Below, in pieces: positions 24,165 to 32,788 of a stretch of 49,701 nucleotides of DNA (positions are counted from its first letter, which is position 1; every line of letters begins with the position of its first letter). Source of the DNA: a bacterium. GTDB lineage: Bacteria; Acidobacteriota; Thermoanaerobaculia; Multivoradales; J023. The DNA lies in assembly GCA_024226315.1 (NCBI GenBank), contig JAAELT010000180.1:1-49701 (forward strand), in the 5' to 3' direction. The notes beneath the pieces were generated by a model. It worked only from the letters and a program-made list of their open reading frames with translations, was not told the DNA's origin and did not search any database. The translations under genes were made by a program, and so were the position numbers.

Positions 24165-25715
24165 ATGGAGATCGGCAGCATGCAGATCGAGGGCGCGCGG
24201 GTCGACCGGTTCGTGACCCAGTTCGCGCCGGACGAAATCTTCGTCAGCCAGCCTGGCCACAGATCCGTTCCGGGAGATACCCGTTACACCTTCGACATGA
24301 GCTGGGTGGGAGCATGGCGGTCGGGAGAGTCGTGGGACGCGGCATGGGTGTTCCTGAAGGTGAAGCAGCCGGGTGATCCGTGGAAGCCGCTGCTGTTGTC
24401 GGAGCACCCCGGCGACCACGAGGTTTTGTCTGGAAAACCGGCTGTGATCGCCCCCGCTGGGAACGGTGCCGGCGTCTTCATTCACCTGAAGGGATCCGGT
24501 ACCAAGAAGATCCTCCCATCGGCGGTCCGCTGGCGGGTGCGTCTGAAGACCCGGAAGGTGATCGGCAGCTCCGAGGTCCAGGTCATCGCGCTGCGCATGG
24601 TGCACGTCCCCGAAGGCCAGTTCTGGGCGGGCGATCCGAAGACCACCGTTACGGGGGCGTTTCACGACGCCGCGAAACTCGATTCCAAGTGCGAGAGCAA
24701 GGACGAGGAGAATTCGGCGTTTCTGGTGGACTCCGAGGACGCGATCGAGGTCGTCGACAAGCCGGAGAAGGAGAAGGGCAAGAAACGCCTGATCTACCAC
24801 GGTGCGCACCGGGCACGGATCCGGAAGAAGTTCCCCAAGGGCTTCAAGGCTCTCTACATCATGCGCAGTCAGTTGACCCAGGGGCAGTTCGCGGACTTCA
24901 TCAATTCGCTGGACCCCGAGCAGAGGACGTTGCGCTACCCCTACGTCGACGGTGCCTTCCGTTTCGCCATCCACTGGCAGCGGCAGGGCTTCCGGGTGGC
25001 GACCCGGCCGCGGCGGGCCTGCAACTTCCTGTCCTGGGCCGACGGAGCGGCCTACGCGGCCTGGGCAGGCCTGCGGCCGATGTCCGAATTCGAGTACGAG
25101 AAAGCCTGTCGAGGAGTGGAGAAGAAGAACGAGGTGCCGGAGTCGGGAGCCTACGCCTGGGGAGATACCACCCTGTTTCGCGCGGGCGTCATCCAGGGCG
25201 CGGGCGGCCTCGGGGGTGAGATCCAGATCGCCGGCAATTGCAACGTCGACAACCTGGGCCGGGAGTTCTTCGGTGGCGACGGCGGCTGCGGGCCGGTGAC
25301 GGACGACATCTTCCGGGCCTCGGGCTTCAAGTTCACTCCGATCGGTCAGTCCCAACTCCAGCGCGAGCCGGTCACCTATCCCTCGACGATCACCGGCGCC
25401 TCGGCCACGGGCGTCATGGGCCTCTCGGGCAATCTGTGGGAGCTCTGCGTGTCGGTGGGGACGAAGAAGGGCCGGAAGTTCTCCGGCAAACACGGCACCG
25501 GATACTTGACCGACGGCGGCGACGCGCCTCGCGACCTTCACTGGCCGGCGAAGAAGGGAGGTTTCGGCTTCCGCGGAGGTTCCTGGATCACGCTGGCCTC
25601 CGAGGCCCGGGTGGCCGACCGCAGCTCCGCTTCGGGTCTGGGTGGACGCTACCAGTTCCGCTCTCCCGACACGGGATGCCGCTGCGTCCGCACCGCGCCC
25701 AAGAAGGATCGTTAG
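24165..25715 (+). CDS. FGE-sulfatase-fold (SUMF1-like) protein without catalytic cysteines
   Basis: 516 residues from ATG 24165 after AAGGAGGAG. Residues about 1-145 form an N-terminal domain (VDRFVTQFAPDEIFVS, SWDAAWVFLKVKQ, WRVRLKTRK). The rest has the FGE-sulfatase landmarks: LRMVHVPEGQFWAGD, MRSQLTQGQFADFINSL, NFLSWADGAAYAAWAGLRPM followed by SEFEYEKACRG, GLSGNLWELC, GFGFRGGSW, and DTGCRCVRTA. The two cysteines that catalyse formylglycine formation in aerobic FGE, which lie just after the GGS motif, are absent (WITLASEARVADRSS). It is thus probably a binding or other enzymatic variant. No signal peptide. The neighbour at 25800 is a paralogue along the whole length. Confidence 0.82.
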   Translation: MEIGSMQIEGARVDRFVTQFAPDEIFVSQPGHRSVPGDTRYTFDMSWVGAWRSGESWDAAWVFLKVKQPGDPWKPLLLSEHPGDHEVLSGKPAVIAPAGNGAGVFIHLKGSGTKKILPSAVRWRVRLKTRKVIGSSEVQVIALRMVHVPEGQFWAGDPKTTVTGAFHDAAKLDSKCESKDEENSAFLVDSEDAIEVVDKPEKEKGKKRLIYHGAHRARIRKKFPKGFKALYIMRSQLTQGQFADFINSLDPEQRTLRYPYVDGAFRFAIHWQRQGFRVATRPRRACNFLSWADGAAYAAWAGLRPMSEFEYEKACRGVEKKNEVPESGAYAWGDTTLFRAGVIQGAGGLGGEIQIAGNCNVDNLGREFFGGDGGCGPVTDDIFRASGFKFTPIGQSQLQREPVTYPSTITGASATGVMGLSGNLWELCVSVGTKKGRKFSGKHGTGYLTDGGDAPRDLHWPAKKGGFGFRGGSWITLASEARVADRSSASGLGGRYQFRSPDTGCRCVRTAPKKDR

Positions 25716-25719
25716 TCCG

Positions 25720-25750
25720 CTGGCCCCGGGCACCGCTCAGCGGACATAAT
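25720..25750 (+). promoter_or_regulatory. Promoter-like element upstream of the second FGE-like gene
   Basis: CTGGCCC (25720-25726), 18 nt, then CATAAT (25745-25750), starting 5 nt after the stop of the previous gene. It matches the element at 24066. This suggests that each copy has its own promoter or that the promoter was duplicated with the gene. Confidence 0.4.
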
Positions 25751-25799
25751 CCGCGTGGGGAGTCGTCGCCGGATCGCTTGCACGCCGGAAGGAGGAGTC

Positions 25800-27362
25800 G
25801 TGGCGGAAGAAACGAAGGTCGGCAGCCTGATGGTCGAGACCTCGCAGCTCGATCGGTTCGTCGCCCACTTCGCGCCGGACGAGATCTTCATCAGCCCGGC
25901 GTTCCCCATCTACATCCCGGGGGTGGGCACCCAGTACACCTTCGAAATGATGTGGTCGGGCTCGTGGCGGCTGGACGACTCGTGGGACGCGGCCTGGATC
26001 TTCCTCAAGATCAAGCAGTCGGACGGTTCCTGGAAATCGGTCCCTCTGTCGACCGATCCCGCCCATCACCAGGTGCCTGAGGGGGCGGTCGCCGTTCCCT
26101 CCGAAGACGGCGCCGGCGTCTTCCTCCACTGGGGGCCGGACGCGAAAGCGGGCGAGCAATCCATGGGCGCCGTGACGGTCAACTGGCGGGTGCGCCTGAC
26201 GACCCCCGGCGACACGATGGCCTCCGAGGCGGAGTTCGTCGCCCTACGTATGGTGCGGGTGCCCGAAGGGCCCTTCTGGGCTGGCGACCCGAAGACCAAG
26301 GTCACCGGCGCGTTCCACGACGCGGACAGCGTCGACCGCAAGCAGAGCAACACCGCCTTCCTGGTGGAGTCCGAAGACGCAATCGAGGTCGTCCGGCAAC
26401 CGGCGGAAGGCCGGGGCCGCAAGTGTCTCAACTATTCGCGGCGGGGCGGCGACTGCCTGGGGCCCGTGCCCGCGGACTTCCCCAAGGGGCATCAACCGTT
26501 CTACATGATGCGCAGCCAGCTGACGCAGGGCCAGTTCGCCGACTTCATCAACGCCTTGGTGGGGGATCAGAAGACGCTCCGCTACCCCTATGTCGACGGC
26601 GCCTTCCGTTTCGCCATCCACTGGGAGCAGGGAGGCTTCCGGGTCGCCACGCGGCCGCGCCGGGCGTGCAATTTCCTGTCCTGGGCCGACGGCGCGGCCT
26701 ATGCCGCCTGGGCCGGGCTGCGGCCGATGACCGAGCTGGAGTACGAGAAGGCCTGCCGGGGGGTGGCGGTGGACGACCAGGTTCCCGAATCCGGGGCCTA
26801 CGCCTGGGGCAACACACGGCTGTATCGGGGCGGGGTCATCCAGGGCATGGGCGGCATGGGAGGCGAGGTGCTGCTGGTCGGCAACTGCAACGTCGACAAC
26901 CTGGGCCGGGATTTCTTCGGCGGCGACGGCGGCAGCGGCCCGGTGAAAGACGACTTCTTCATGGCCTCGGGATTCAAGTTCAGCCCCATCAGTCACTTCC
27001 AGACCATGCTGGGAACCCTGGGATTTCCGTCGACCGTCACCGGTGCCTCGGCCACCGGCATCATGGCCCTGTCGGGCAACCTGTGGGAGTCGTGCGTTTC
27101 CCTGGCGCATCCCGAGGGGCGCAAGTTCACCGGCACCCACGGCACCGGCGAGTTGACCCAAGGGGGTGAGGCTCCGGCGTCGCTGGGCTGGCCGGCCAAC
27201 CAGGGCGGCTTCGGCTTCCGCGGCGGCTCGTGGATCACGCTGACGTCGGAGGCTCGGGTGGCCAACCGCCGCTCGGCCTCGGGGCTGGATGGTCGCTACC
27301 TGTTCCGATCACCGGACACGGGCTTCCGCTGCGTGCGCACGGCTCCCGCGGCAGACCGGTAG
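25800..27362 (+). CDS. FGE-sulfatase-fold (SUMF1-like) protein, tandem paralogue
   Basis: 520 residues from GTG 25800, chosen because GGAAGGAGGA lies just upstream in the same way as in the first copy. The domain order is the same: N-terminal domain with DRFVAHFAPDEIFIS and SWDAAWIFLKIKQ, then LRMVRVPEGPFWAGD, MRSQLTQGQFADFINAL, NFLSWADGAAYAAWAGLRPM, ALSGNLWESC, GFGFRGGSW, DTGFRCVRTA. It also lacks the FGE catalytic cysteines. The copies diverge most in the middle insert (around residues 185-225) and in ends of loops, as expected if they bind different partners. No signal peptide. Confidence 0.82.
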   Translation: MAEETKVGSLMVETSQLDRFVAHFAPDEIFISPAFPIYIPGVGTQYTFEMMWSGSWRLDDSWDAAWIFLKIKQSDGSWKSVPLSTDPAHHQVPEGAVAVPSEDGAGVFLHWGPDAKAGEQSMGAVTVNWRVRLTTPGDTMASEAEFVALRMVRVPEGPFWAGDPKTKVTGAFHDADSVDRKQSNTAFLVESEDAIEVVRQPAEGRGRKCLNYSRRGGDCLGPVPADFPKGHQPFYMMRSQLTQGQFADFINALVGDQKTLRYPYVDGAFRFAIHWEQGGFRVATRPRRACNFLSWADGAAYAAWAGLRPMTELEYEKACRGVAVDDQVPESGAYAWGNTRLYRGGVIQGMGGMGGEVLLVGNCNVDNLGRDFFGGDGGSGPVKDDFFMASGFKFSPISHFQTMLGTLGFPSTVTGASATGIMALSGNLWESCVSLAHPEGRKFTGTHGTGELTQGGEAPASLGWPANQGGFGFRGGSWITLTSEARVANRRSASGLDGRYLFRSPDTGFRCVRTAPAADR

Positions 27363-27372
27363 CTTGACCGTC

Positions 27373-28368
27373 ATGCCCCGCATTCGCGCCCAGCCAGAGG
27401 ACTTCCGCGTCGAGGAGGTGCTGCTCTATCCACCCCTGGGATCCGGATCGCACCTCTACCTGCAGGTGGAGAAGCGCCTGCTGAACACCGACGACGTGGC
27501 CCGCTCCCTGGCCCGGGCGCTCGATTTGCCGGCGCGTGACGTGGGCTATGCCGGGCGGAAGGACCGTGTCGCCGTTACCCGTCAGTGGTTCTCGGTGCCG
27601 GCTCGCGCGGCCGAGCGTCTCGAGGAATGGCGTCACAAAGGCGCCGTCATTGTTGACAGCGAGCTCCATACCGAGAGACTGCGCGTGGGCCAGCTCCTCG
27701 GCAACCGATTCCAGCTGACGGTGCGGGACGTCGACGAGGAGGCCGGCCACCGGGCGACGGAGCACCTCGGCGAGCTGGCGCGGCGCGGCATGCCGAACCG
27801 CTTCGGCCGCCAGCGCTTCGGGCGCGACGGCAAGAACGTCGAACGCGGCGTCCGCGTCCTGCGCTCGAAACGTGTCACCGGCAACCGGCGGCATGCCTGG
27901 CTGATGGTCTCGGCGGTGCAGTCGGTGGTGTTCAACCGGGTGCTGGAGCGGCGCGAAGCGCCGCTCGACAAGCTGTTGCCGGGCGACGTGGCGATCGCCC
28001 ACGCCACCGGCGAGGTCTTCCTGGTGGGGGAGGATCTGCCCGAACCCGGCCGCCTGGAGCGCTTCGAGCTCAGCCCCACCGGGCCGATTTTCGGCACCAA
28101 GATGCAGTGGCCACGTGGCGAGACCGCGGAGCTCGAGCGCTCGGCCATGGCCGAGCTCGGCCTCGGCGACCCGCGGCGTCTCGACCTGCCGCGCGGTCTC
28201 AAGCTCTTCGGCGACCGCCGTCCGCTGCGGGTGAAGCCGAAGGGTACAGGCAGCACCTGGCGGGACGGCGTCCTGGAGCTGGCGTTCGAGCTGCCGGCCG
28301 GGAGCTACGCCACGGTGTTGCTGGAGGAGCTGTTTCCGGAGGGATTCGAGGAGGGAGCGGCTCCCTAG
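27373..28368 (+). CDS. truD: tRNA pseudouridine(13) synthase TruD
   Basis: 331 residues. The TruD catalytic motif GYAGRKDRVAVTRQWFS (residues about 57-73) contains the nucleophilic Asp, and the family motif MPNRFGRQRFGRDGKNVERG lies near 140. TruD converts U13 of tRNA to pseudouridine in the cytoplasm. The ATG at 27373 lies 10 nt after the stop of the FGE-like gene; a TTG at 27364 is an alternative start. Length and motif order agree with the family. Confidence 0.93.
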   Translation: MPRIRAQPEDFRVEEVLLYPPLGSGSHLYLQVEKRLLNTDDVARSLARALDLPARDVGYAGRKDRVAVTRQWFSVPARAAERLEEWRHKGAVIVDSELHTERLRVGQLLGNRFQLTVRDVDEEAGHRATEHLGELARRGMPNRFGRQRFGRDGKNVERGVRVLRSKRVTGNRRHAWLMVSAVQSVVFNRVLERREAPLDKLLPGDVAIAHATGEVFLVGEDLPEPGRLERFELSPTGPIFGTKMQWPRGETAELERSAMAELGLGDPRRLDLPRGLKLFGDRRPLRVKPKGTGSTWRDGVLELAFELPAGSYATVLLEELFPEGFEEGAAP

Positions 28369-28381
28369 TCTGCCGACGGCA

Positions 28382-28387
28382 TATACT
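28382..28387 (+). promoter_or_regulatory. -10 box TATACT for a possibly leaderless transcript
   Basis: TATACT ends 7 nt before the ATG at 28395, so the predicted transcription start would be at or next to the start codon. No good -35 is visible in the truD 3' end. Confidence 0.4.
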
Positions 28388-28394
28388 CTTGCGC

Positions 28395-29216
28395 ATGTGT
28401 ATAAGTGTGATCGCGCGAGATCGCCGTCCGGTCGTTCTCGCTCCACTTCTGGCTCTCGTTTTCCTGGCCTGCTTCGACGCGGGCTCGGGCCAGGAGCGAG
28501 CTCGCCAAGGCATCTCGAACAAGGTCGCGTCGCAGCTCGAGGAGGCCCGGAAGATCGCCGATCCCGAGAAGCGGGCTCGCGAGATCGCCGTGATCGCCTC
28601 CGCCTCGGCGGCCATGAACCAGGATGACGCCGTGTCCCCGGCGTTTCAGGAGGCGTTCGACGCCGGTCTCGAGATCGAAGACCTCGACCGGCAGTCGCAC
28701 GTCCTCTCGCAGGTCCTCGGGTATCTGCAGACCGCGAAGCGTGACGACGAGGCCGCGAACCTGGCGCGTTCCCATCGGGTGGCCTGGGTAAGAAGCGAGC
28801 TGATCGCCGGCGTGGCGCGAAGGTCCGCCGCGGAGAAGTTGGAGTGGTCGGCGATGCTGCGGGACGAAGCGACGGTGGCGGCGAGGGCCGAAGACGACTC
28901 GATCCGGAAAGGGACGGCGCTCGCCGTCCTGGCGAATGACCTCATGTCCCTCGGTGCGTCCGATCACGGGGCGGAGCTGATGCTGGAGGCTGAGAGGGAC
29001 GCTCTGGGGGCCGAAGACTTCTGGGCTACGCCCACGGGAACGGTCTACGGGCGAGGGACCGCCGTCTATCTCACGGGCGCGATTGTCTATGGCTGGGTGG
29101 AAGGCGGCAGGGGCGACAGGGCCCGCGAATTCATCGCCAGGATCGACGACGAGAAGCTGAGAAAGAAGCTGGAGCGCGACCAGGCGAGATTCGAGAAAAT
29201 GGCCGGAGGATTTTAG
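28395..29216 (+). CDS. Exported helical protein, possible lipoprotein
   Basis: 273 residues from ATG 28395. The N-terminus (VVLAPLLALVFLACFDAGSG) is a signal sequence, and FLAC may be a lipobox, although the -3 position is not ideal. The remainder is helical, with TPR-like helix pairs (ARKIADPEKRAREIAVIASA, RQSHVLSQVLGYLQTAKRDD, RKGTALAVLANDLMSLGASD). No Shine-Dalgarno sequence is present, which fits a leaderless mRNA. I do not recognise the family. Confidence 0.65.
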   Translation: MCISVIARDRRPVVLAPLLALVFLACFDAGSGQERARQGISNKVASQLEEARKIADPEKRAREIAVIASASAAMNQDDAVSPAFQEAFDAGLEIEDLDRQSHVLSQVLGYLQTAKRDDEAANLARSHRVAWVRSELIAGVARRSAAEKLEWSAMLRDEATVAARAEDDSIRKGTALAVLANDLMSLGASDHGAELMLEAERDALGAEDFWATPTGTVYGRGTAVYLTGAIVYGWVEGGRGDRAREFIARIDDEKLRKKLERDQARFEKMAGGF

Positions 29217-29227
29217 CGTGGCGACCC

Positions 29228-29256
29228 TTGACGGGTGCCCCTGGCCGTGACATATT
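29228..29256 (+). promoter_or_regulatory. Sigma-70-type promoter of the dockerin/cohesin operon
   Basis: TTGACG (29228-29233) and CATATT (29251-29256) with exactly 17 nt spacing. The start near 29263 would give a leader of about 200 nt, which holds a small hairpin CTCTC...GAGAG near 29276 but no recognisable riboswitch. Confidence 0.6.
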
Positions 29257-29467
29257 CTCTGCCATCGATAAGCTCTCTCCTAGAGAGAAGCGCCGAGCAG
29301 GAGTAGGGTGGAGCGGAGCGGTTGTCCGGCGCGTCCCAGGGGGAACGCGCGCTTGCTCCCGTACCGTCGCCGGTACGTACCTCGACCCTTCCAAGACATC
29401 TGGCACGCCACGAAGGCGGCACAGTGACAACCTCGAGAACCTCGAGGTAGAGGGGGTATTGAGCAGC

Positions 29468-32400
29468 ATGCGATTCACGATCAAGGCACTATTGACTCTC
29501 GCCGTGGTCCTGGCTCTGTCCGGAGCGCCGGCCGCTTCCGCGGCCGATCTCTGTATCGACAGCCAGGTCCGCTTCAGCGAGCTCGACGGCAGCGCGGTGG
29601 ACGGCGACGGCGCCGTGAACGGCATCCTGACGGTCGACAGTCTCGCGATCGCCGGTGACGGCGACAGCGACTCGGAGCTCTTCGGCAATTGCGACGAAGA
29701 CAGTGATTCCGGGGACAGCGACTCCGGGGACAGTGATTCCGGCGATAGCGACTCCGGCGACCGCGGCTCTCTGTTCAAGGTGAGCTCCGCCTCGGACGCC
29801 GATTCCGATTCCGGCTCCGATTCCGATTCGGACTCGGGCGCCGGCGGTGAGCTCATCATCGACGTGGCCTCGGCCGAGTTGGTGGTGGCGGGCGACGTCG
29901 TGGTGTCGGGCTCGATCCGGGCCTCGGCCGAAACGGGGCTCGAGGGACCGCGGGTCGAGATCGCCGCGGGCGGCTCGATCAGACTTTTCGGACGCTCCGA
30001 GATCAACGTCGACGGTGTGGCCGAGGGCGGTCGTATCCGGATCTGTGCCGGTGGCGACATCGACGTCGAGAATCGTTCGGTGATCTCCGCGAGCAGCGGC
30101 GACGCCACTGGACCGGGCGGATCGATCAGCCTCCAGGCCGCGGGACGCGTGCGGGTTTCCGGCCGGCACGCCGTGCTCGCCGCCGACGGCATCGACGGCG
30201 GCACCGTCCGGATCGTCAGCTGTGCTGCAGACGTCTCGGATGGGGACTCGGATTCGGATTCCGGCTCGGATTCGGATTCCGGCTCGGATTCGGATTCCGG
30301 TTCGGATTCCGGTGCCGCCACTTTCGGCACCGCGGCGATCGCCATCAAGGGCCGCCTCGAGGCGGTCGGCACCGCCGGCACCGGCGGCACGGTCTCGATC
30401 GACGCGCGCCAGGGCAGCGTCGTCTTCCACCCGGTGCACGGCAACGTCGACGCCCTGGGCGCGACCGGAGACGGCTCGGTAGAGATCACGGCGGCGGCGG
30501 ACGTCTCCCCGGCGACGCCGCCGACGGCGCCCGCGGCCCAGGTGATCACCGACTCGCCGTCGGACGTACCCTGCGACTGCGACCTGCTGGAGCTGGTGAT
30601 CCTCGCCGACGTCGACCTGCCTTCCGGCATCACCACCACCGAGTTCACGCTGAGCGCGCAAGTCCTACAGACCAGCGCGCCGGCCAACGACTTCCAGTGG
30701 GACCTGGGCGACGGCAACACGGCGACGGGCCAGACCGTCACCGTCTCCTACGACACGCCGGGCCTGTTCGTCGCCACGGTCACCGTGAGCAACGACGACG
30801 GCCAGAGCGCGTCGAGCGAGACCGCGATCGTGGTCTTCGATCCCGCGACCCAGGCGCCGCCCGAGTACGGTCTGCCCGACCTGGTCGGCGACGTCAACGG
30901 CGATTCGCAGATCACTCTCGCGGATGCGCACCTGATCGCCAAGGAGTCCACGCGACTGGAGCTCCTGGGTGACGAGGACGCCCCGGCCGCCGACGTCGAC
31001 CTTGACGGCGAGGTCGGGCTCGAGGATGCGCGACTCCTGGCCGAGGCAGTGATCGCCGGCAAGACGCTGCCGACCGTTCTGCAACCCGCCTCTGGGGCCC
31101 CCGGAACCGTGGTCAACCTGATATCGCCCGAGCTGCTCGACGCCGGCAGCGTCGTCGACATCGAGGTCGGGGCGTCCAACCTGGTGCAGCGGGCGTTCCG
31201 GCCCGCGCGCGGCTACGCGACCTTCTTCATGCCCCTCGACCCGACGACGCCGGGCTCGATCGCCGTCACGCCCGGGCCGGTCGACGTCCGGATCGTCCGC
31301 GACGGGCAGGTCGTCGAGACCCTGACCTTCGAGGTCGAGGCGCCGGAAGCCCTGCCGGCCGATCCCAAGGCCGAGCTCGAGGCCTTCCTCGACGATTACG
31401 TGGCGTTGCTCGAGCTGGCCGAGGTTGAAGTGGCCGCGGCGCTGGAGTTTGCGGCGGTCGACATCGACACCCAGGACACCCTGTTGTCGATCCTCACCGT
31501 CCAGACCCAGCTGACGATCGACGGCGTCACCCAGCTCAAGACCTTCCTCGCCGAGGAAGGCGGCGATGAGCTGGCGGAGCTGTTCTTCATCTTCGCCAGC
31601 GCCAACGGCTTCTCCGACTACCAGCAGGAGCTCGACGCCTTCTTCGGGCGCGGGCCGGGGCTCAAGGTGGCCCCGGGTGAGGTCTGCGACACCATTCTGC
31701 CGGTGCTCTGCACGACCAAGAAGGTCAGCGAGCTGCTCGACACCGGAGGCGATATCGTCGGCTATGCCTGCGACGCCCTGCTGGTGGCGGCGCTGATCGC
31801 GGCCGTGATCCCCGCCGACGGCCCGGTCGTCGACGCGGCGCTGCTCGCCACCTGGGCCGGCGCCTGCGGAGCCATCGAGACGGCTCTCGAGCTCGGCAGC
31901 CTGGTGCGGGAGTTCATCGGCGATCTCGATGCCGGTCTGAAACTGATGGCTGATCCCACCAGTCCAGGACCCGGCGAGACAGTCACCCTGAGCGGCGAGG
32001 TCGAGCTGATCGGGCTCGATGACATCTGCGTCTTCTCAGCCGGTCAGGGAACGAGCGCGATTCAGAAGAAGCTCGCTGAGATCACCGTCAAGCGCCTGCT
32101 GAAGAAGAAGCTGGCGCTGAAGGCGATTGCCAAGATCGTGGAGAAGATCTCCGACAAGGCGATCAAGAAGCTCACCGAGCTGCTCGAGGAGGTCGCCGGC
32201 AAGATCATCGACGAGACCGGGATCGCGGACGCCTTCAAGGAGTTCGCGGACAAGGTCTGCGCCGCCTACGGGCTCGGTGCGCCGCTGCCGGTGGACCTCT
32301 CCACCATTCTCCAGGGCCCGATGCCCGACTTCGGGACGTTGAGCTTCAACGCCGACGGCACCGGGAGCTACATGTGTCCGGAGGACCCGGGACCGAATCC

Positions 32401-32776
32401 GCCGGACTCGGTCTCGTTCACCGCGATGAAGGAGATCTGCGACGAGACCGCGGAGGAGACGGTCACCGTCGGCTGCGAGACCAAGCCGGTCACCATCACC
32501 ATCGGTGACAACGGTTCCTTGAACGACGACATCTTCGAGGTGCGCATCGACGGCATGACGGTGCTCACCAGCAGCGTCCCGGTGCGCAGCGTCTCGACGA
32601 CGGTCCAGCTGGCGGTGGGCGACACCACCGTGCAGATGATTGGCCGCGCCGCTCCAGACGGGATCGGGACCTACTTCATCAGCTTCTCCGGCGCCACCGT
32701 GGTCGGCGGAGACGCGACCTCCGGTTCGGATCTCACCCCCGGAACCGTCAAGACCTTCACCATCCGAGTGCAATAG
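29468..32776 (+). CDS. Secreted Ser-Asp-rich PKD/dockerin protein
   Basis: 1102 residues from ATG 29468. A signal peptide ends in APAASAA. Ser-Asp-rich stretches lie at about residues 65-127 and 258-282 (repeats of DSDSG). Between them, beta-strand repeats (VVVAGDVVVSGSIRASAET, AAGGSIRLFGRSEINVDG) suggest a beta-helix. A PKD domain (FQWDLGDGNTATGQTVTVSY) spans about 408-458. A dockerin-like pair of calcium loops follows at about 474 (DVNGDSQITLADAHLI) and 508 (DVDLDGEVGLEDARLL). The long C-terminal region is helical and ends in a beta domain. Dockerins bind cohesins, and the next gene, 12 nt downstream, encodes a cohesin-like protein. It is probably a cell-surface or matrix scaffold. Confidence 0.85.
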   Translation: MRFTIKALLTLAVVLALSGAPAASAADLCIDSQVRFSELDGSAVDGDGAVNGILTVDSLAIAGDGDSDSELFGNCDEDSDSGDSDSGDSDSGDSDSGDRGSLFKVSSASDADSDSGSDSDSDSGAGGELIIDVASAELVVAGDVVVSGSIRASAETGLEGPRVEIAAGGSIRLFGRSEINVDGVAEGGRIRICAGGDIDVENRSVISASSGDATGPGGSISLQAAGRVRVSGRHAVLAADGIDGGTVRIVSCAADVSDGDSDSDSGSDSDSGSDSDSGSDSGAATFGTAAIAIKGRLEAVGTAGTGGTVSIDARQGSVVFHPVHGNVDALGATGDGSVEITAAADVSPATPPTAPAAQVITDSPSDVPCDCDLLELVILADVDLPSGITTTEFTLSAQVLQTSAPANDFQWDLGDGNTATGQTVTVSYDTPGLFVATVTVSNDDGQSASSETAIVVFDPATQAPPEYGLPDLVGDVNGDSQITLADAHLIAKESTRLELLGDEDAPAADVDLDGEVGLEDARLLAEAVIAGKTLPTVLQPASGAPGTVVNLISPELLDAGSVVDIEVGASNLVQRAFRPARGYATFFMPLDPTTPGSIAVTPGPVDVRIVRDGQVVETLTFEVEAPEALPADPKAELEAFLDDYVALLELAEVEVAAALEFAAVDIDTQDTLLSILTVQTQLTIDGVTQLKTFLAEEGGDELAELFFIFASANGFSDYQQELDAFFGRGPGLKVAPGEVCDTILPVLCTTKKVSELLDTGGDIVGYACDALLVAALIAAVIPADGPVVDAALLATWAGACGAIETALELGSLVREFIGDLDAGLKLMADPTSPGPGETVTLSGEVELIGLDDICVFSAGQGTSAIQKKLAEITVKRLLKKKLALKAIAKIVEKISDKAIKKLTELLEEVAGKIIDETGIADAFKEFADKVCAAYGLGAPLPVDLSTILQGPMPDFGTLSFNADGTGSYMCPEDPGPNPPDSVSFTAMKEICDETAEETVTVGCETKPVTITIGDNGSLNDDIFEVRIDGMTVLTSSVPVRSVSTTVQLAVGDTTVQMIGRAAPDGIGTYFISFSGATVVGGDATSGSDLTPGTVKTFTIRVQ

Positions 32777-32788
32777 GGAAGACCCAAC

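Noticed and set aside
29263..29467. Riboswitch in the leader of the dockerin gene
   Set aside because: Only a small hairpin was found; no conserved core of the c-di-GMP, cobalamin or other classes that I could recognise.
29131..30741. 536-codon minus-strand ORF rich in Glu-Ser repeats
   Set aside because: It is the reverse complement of the Ser-Asp repeats, which remain open in both directions.
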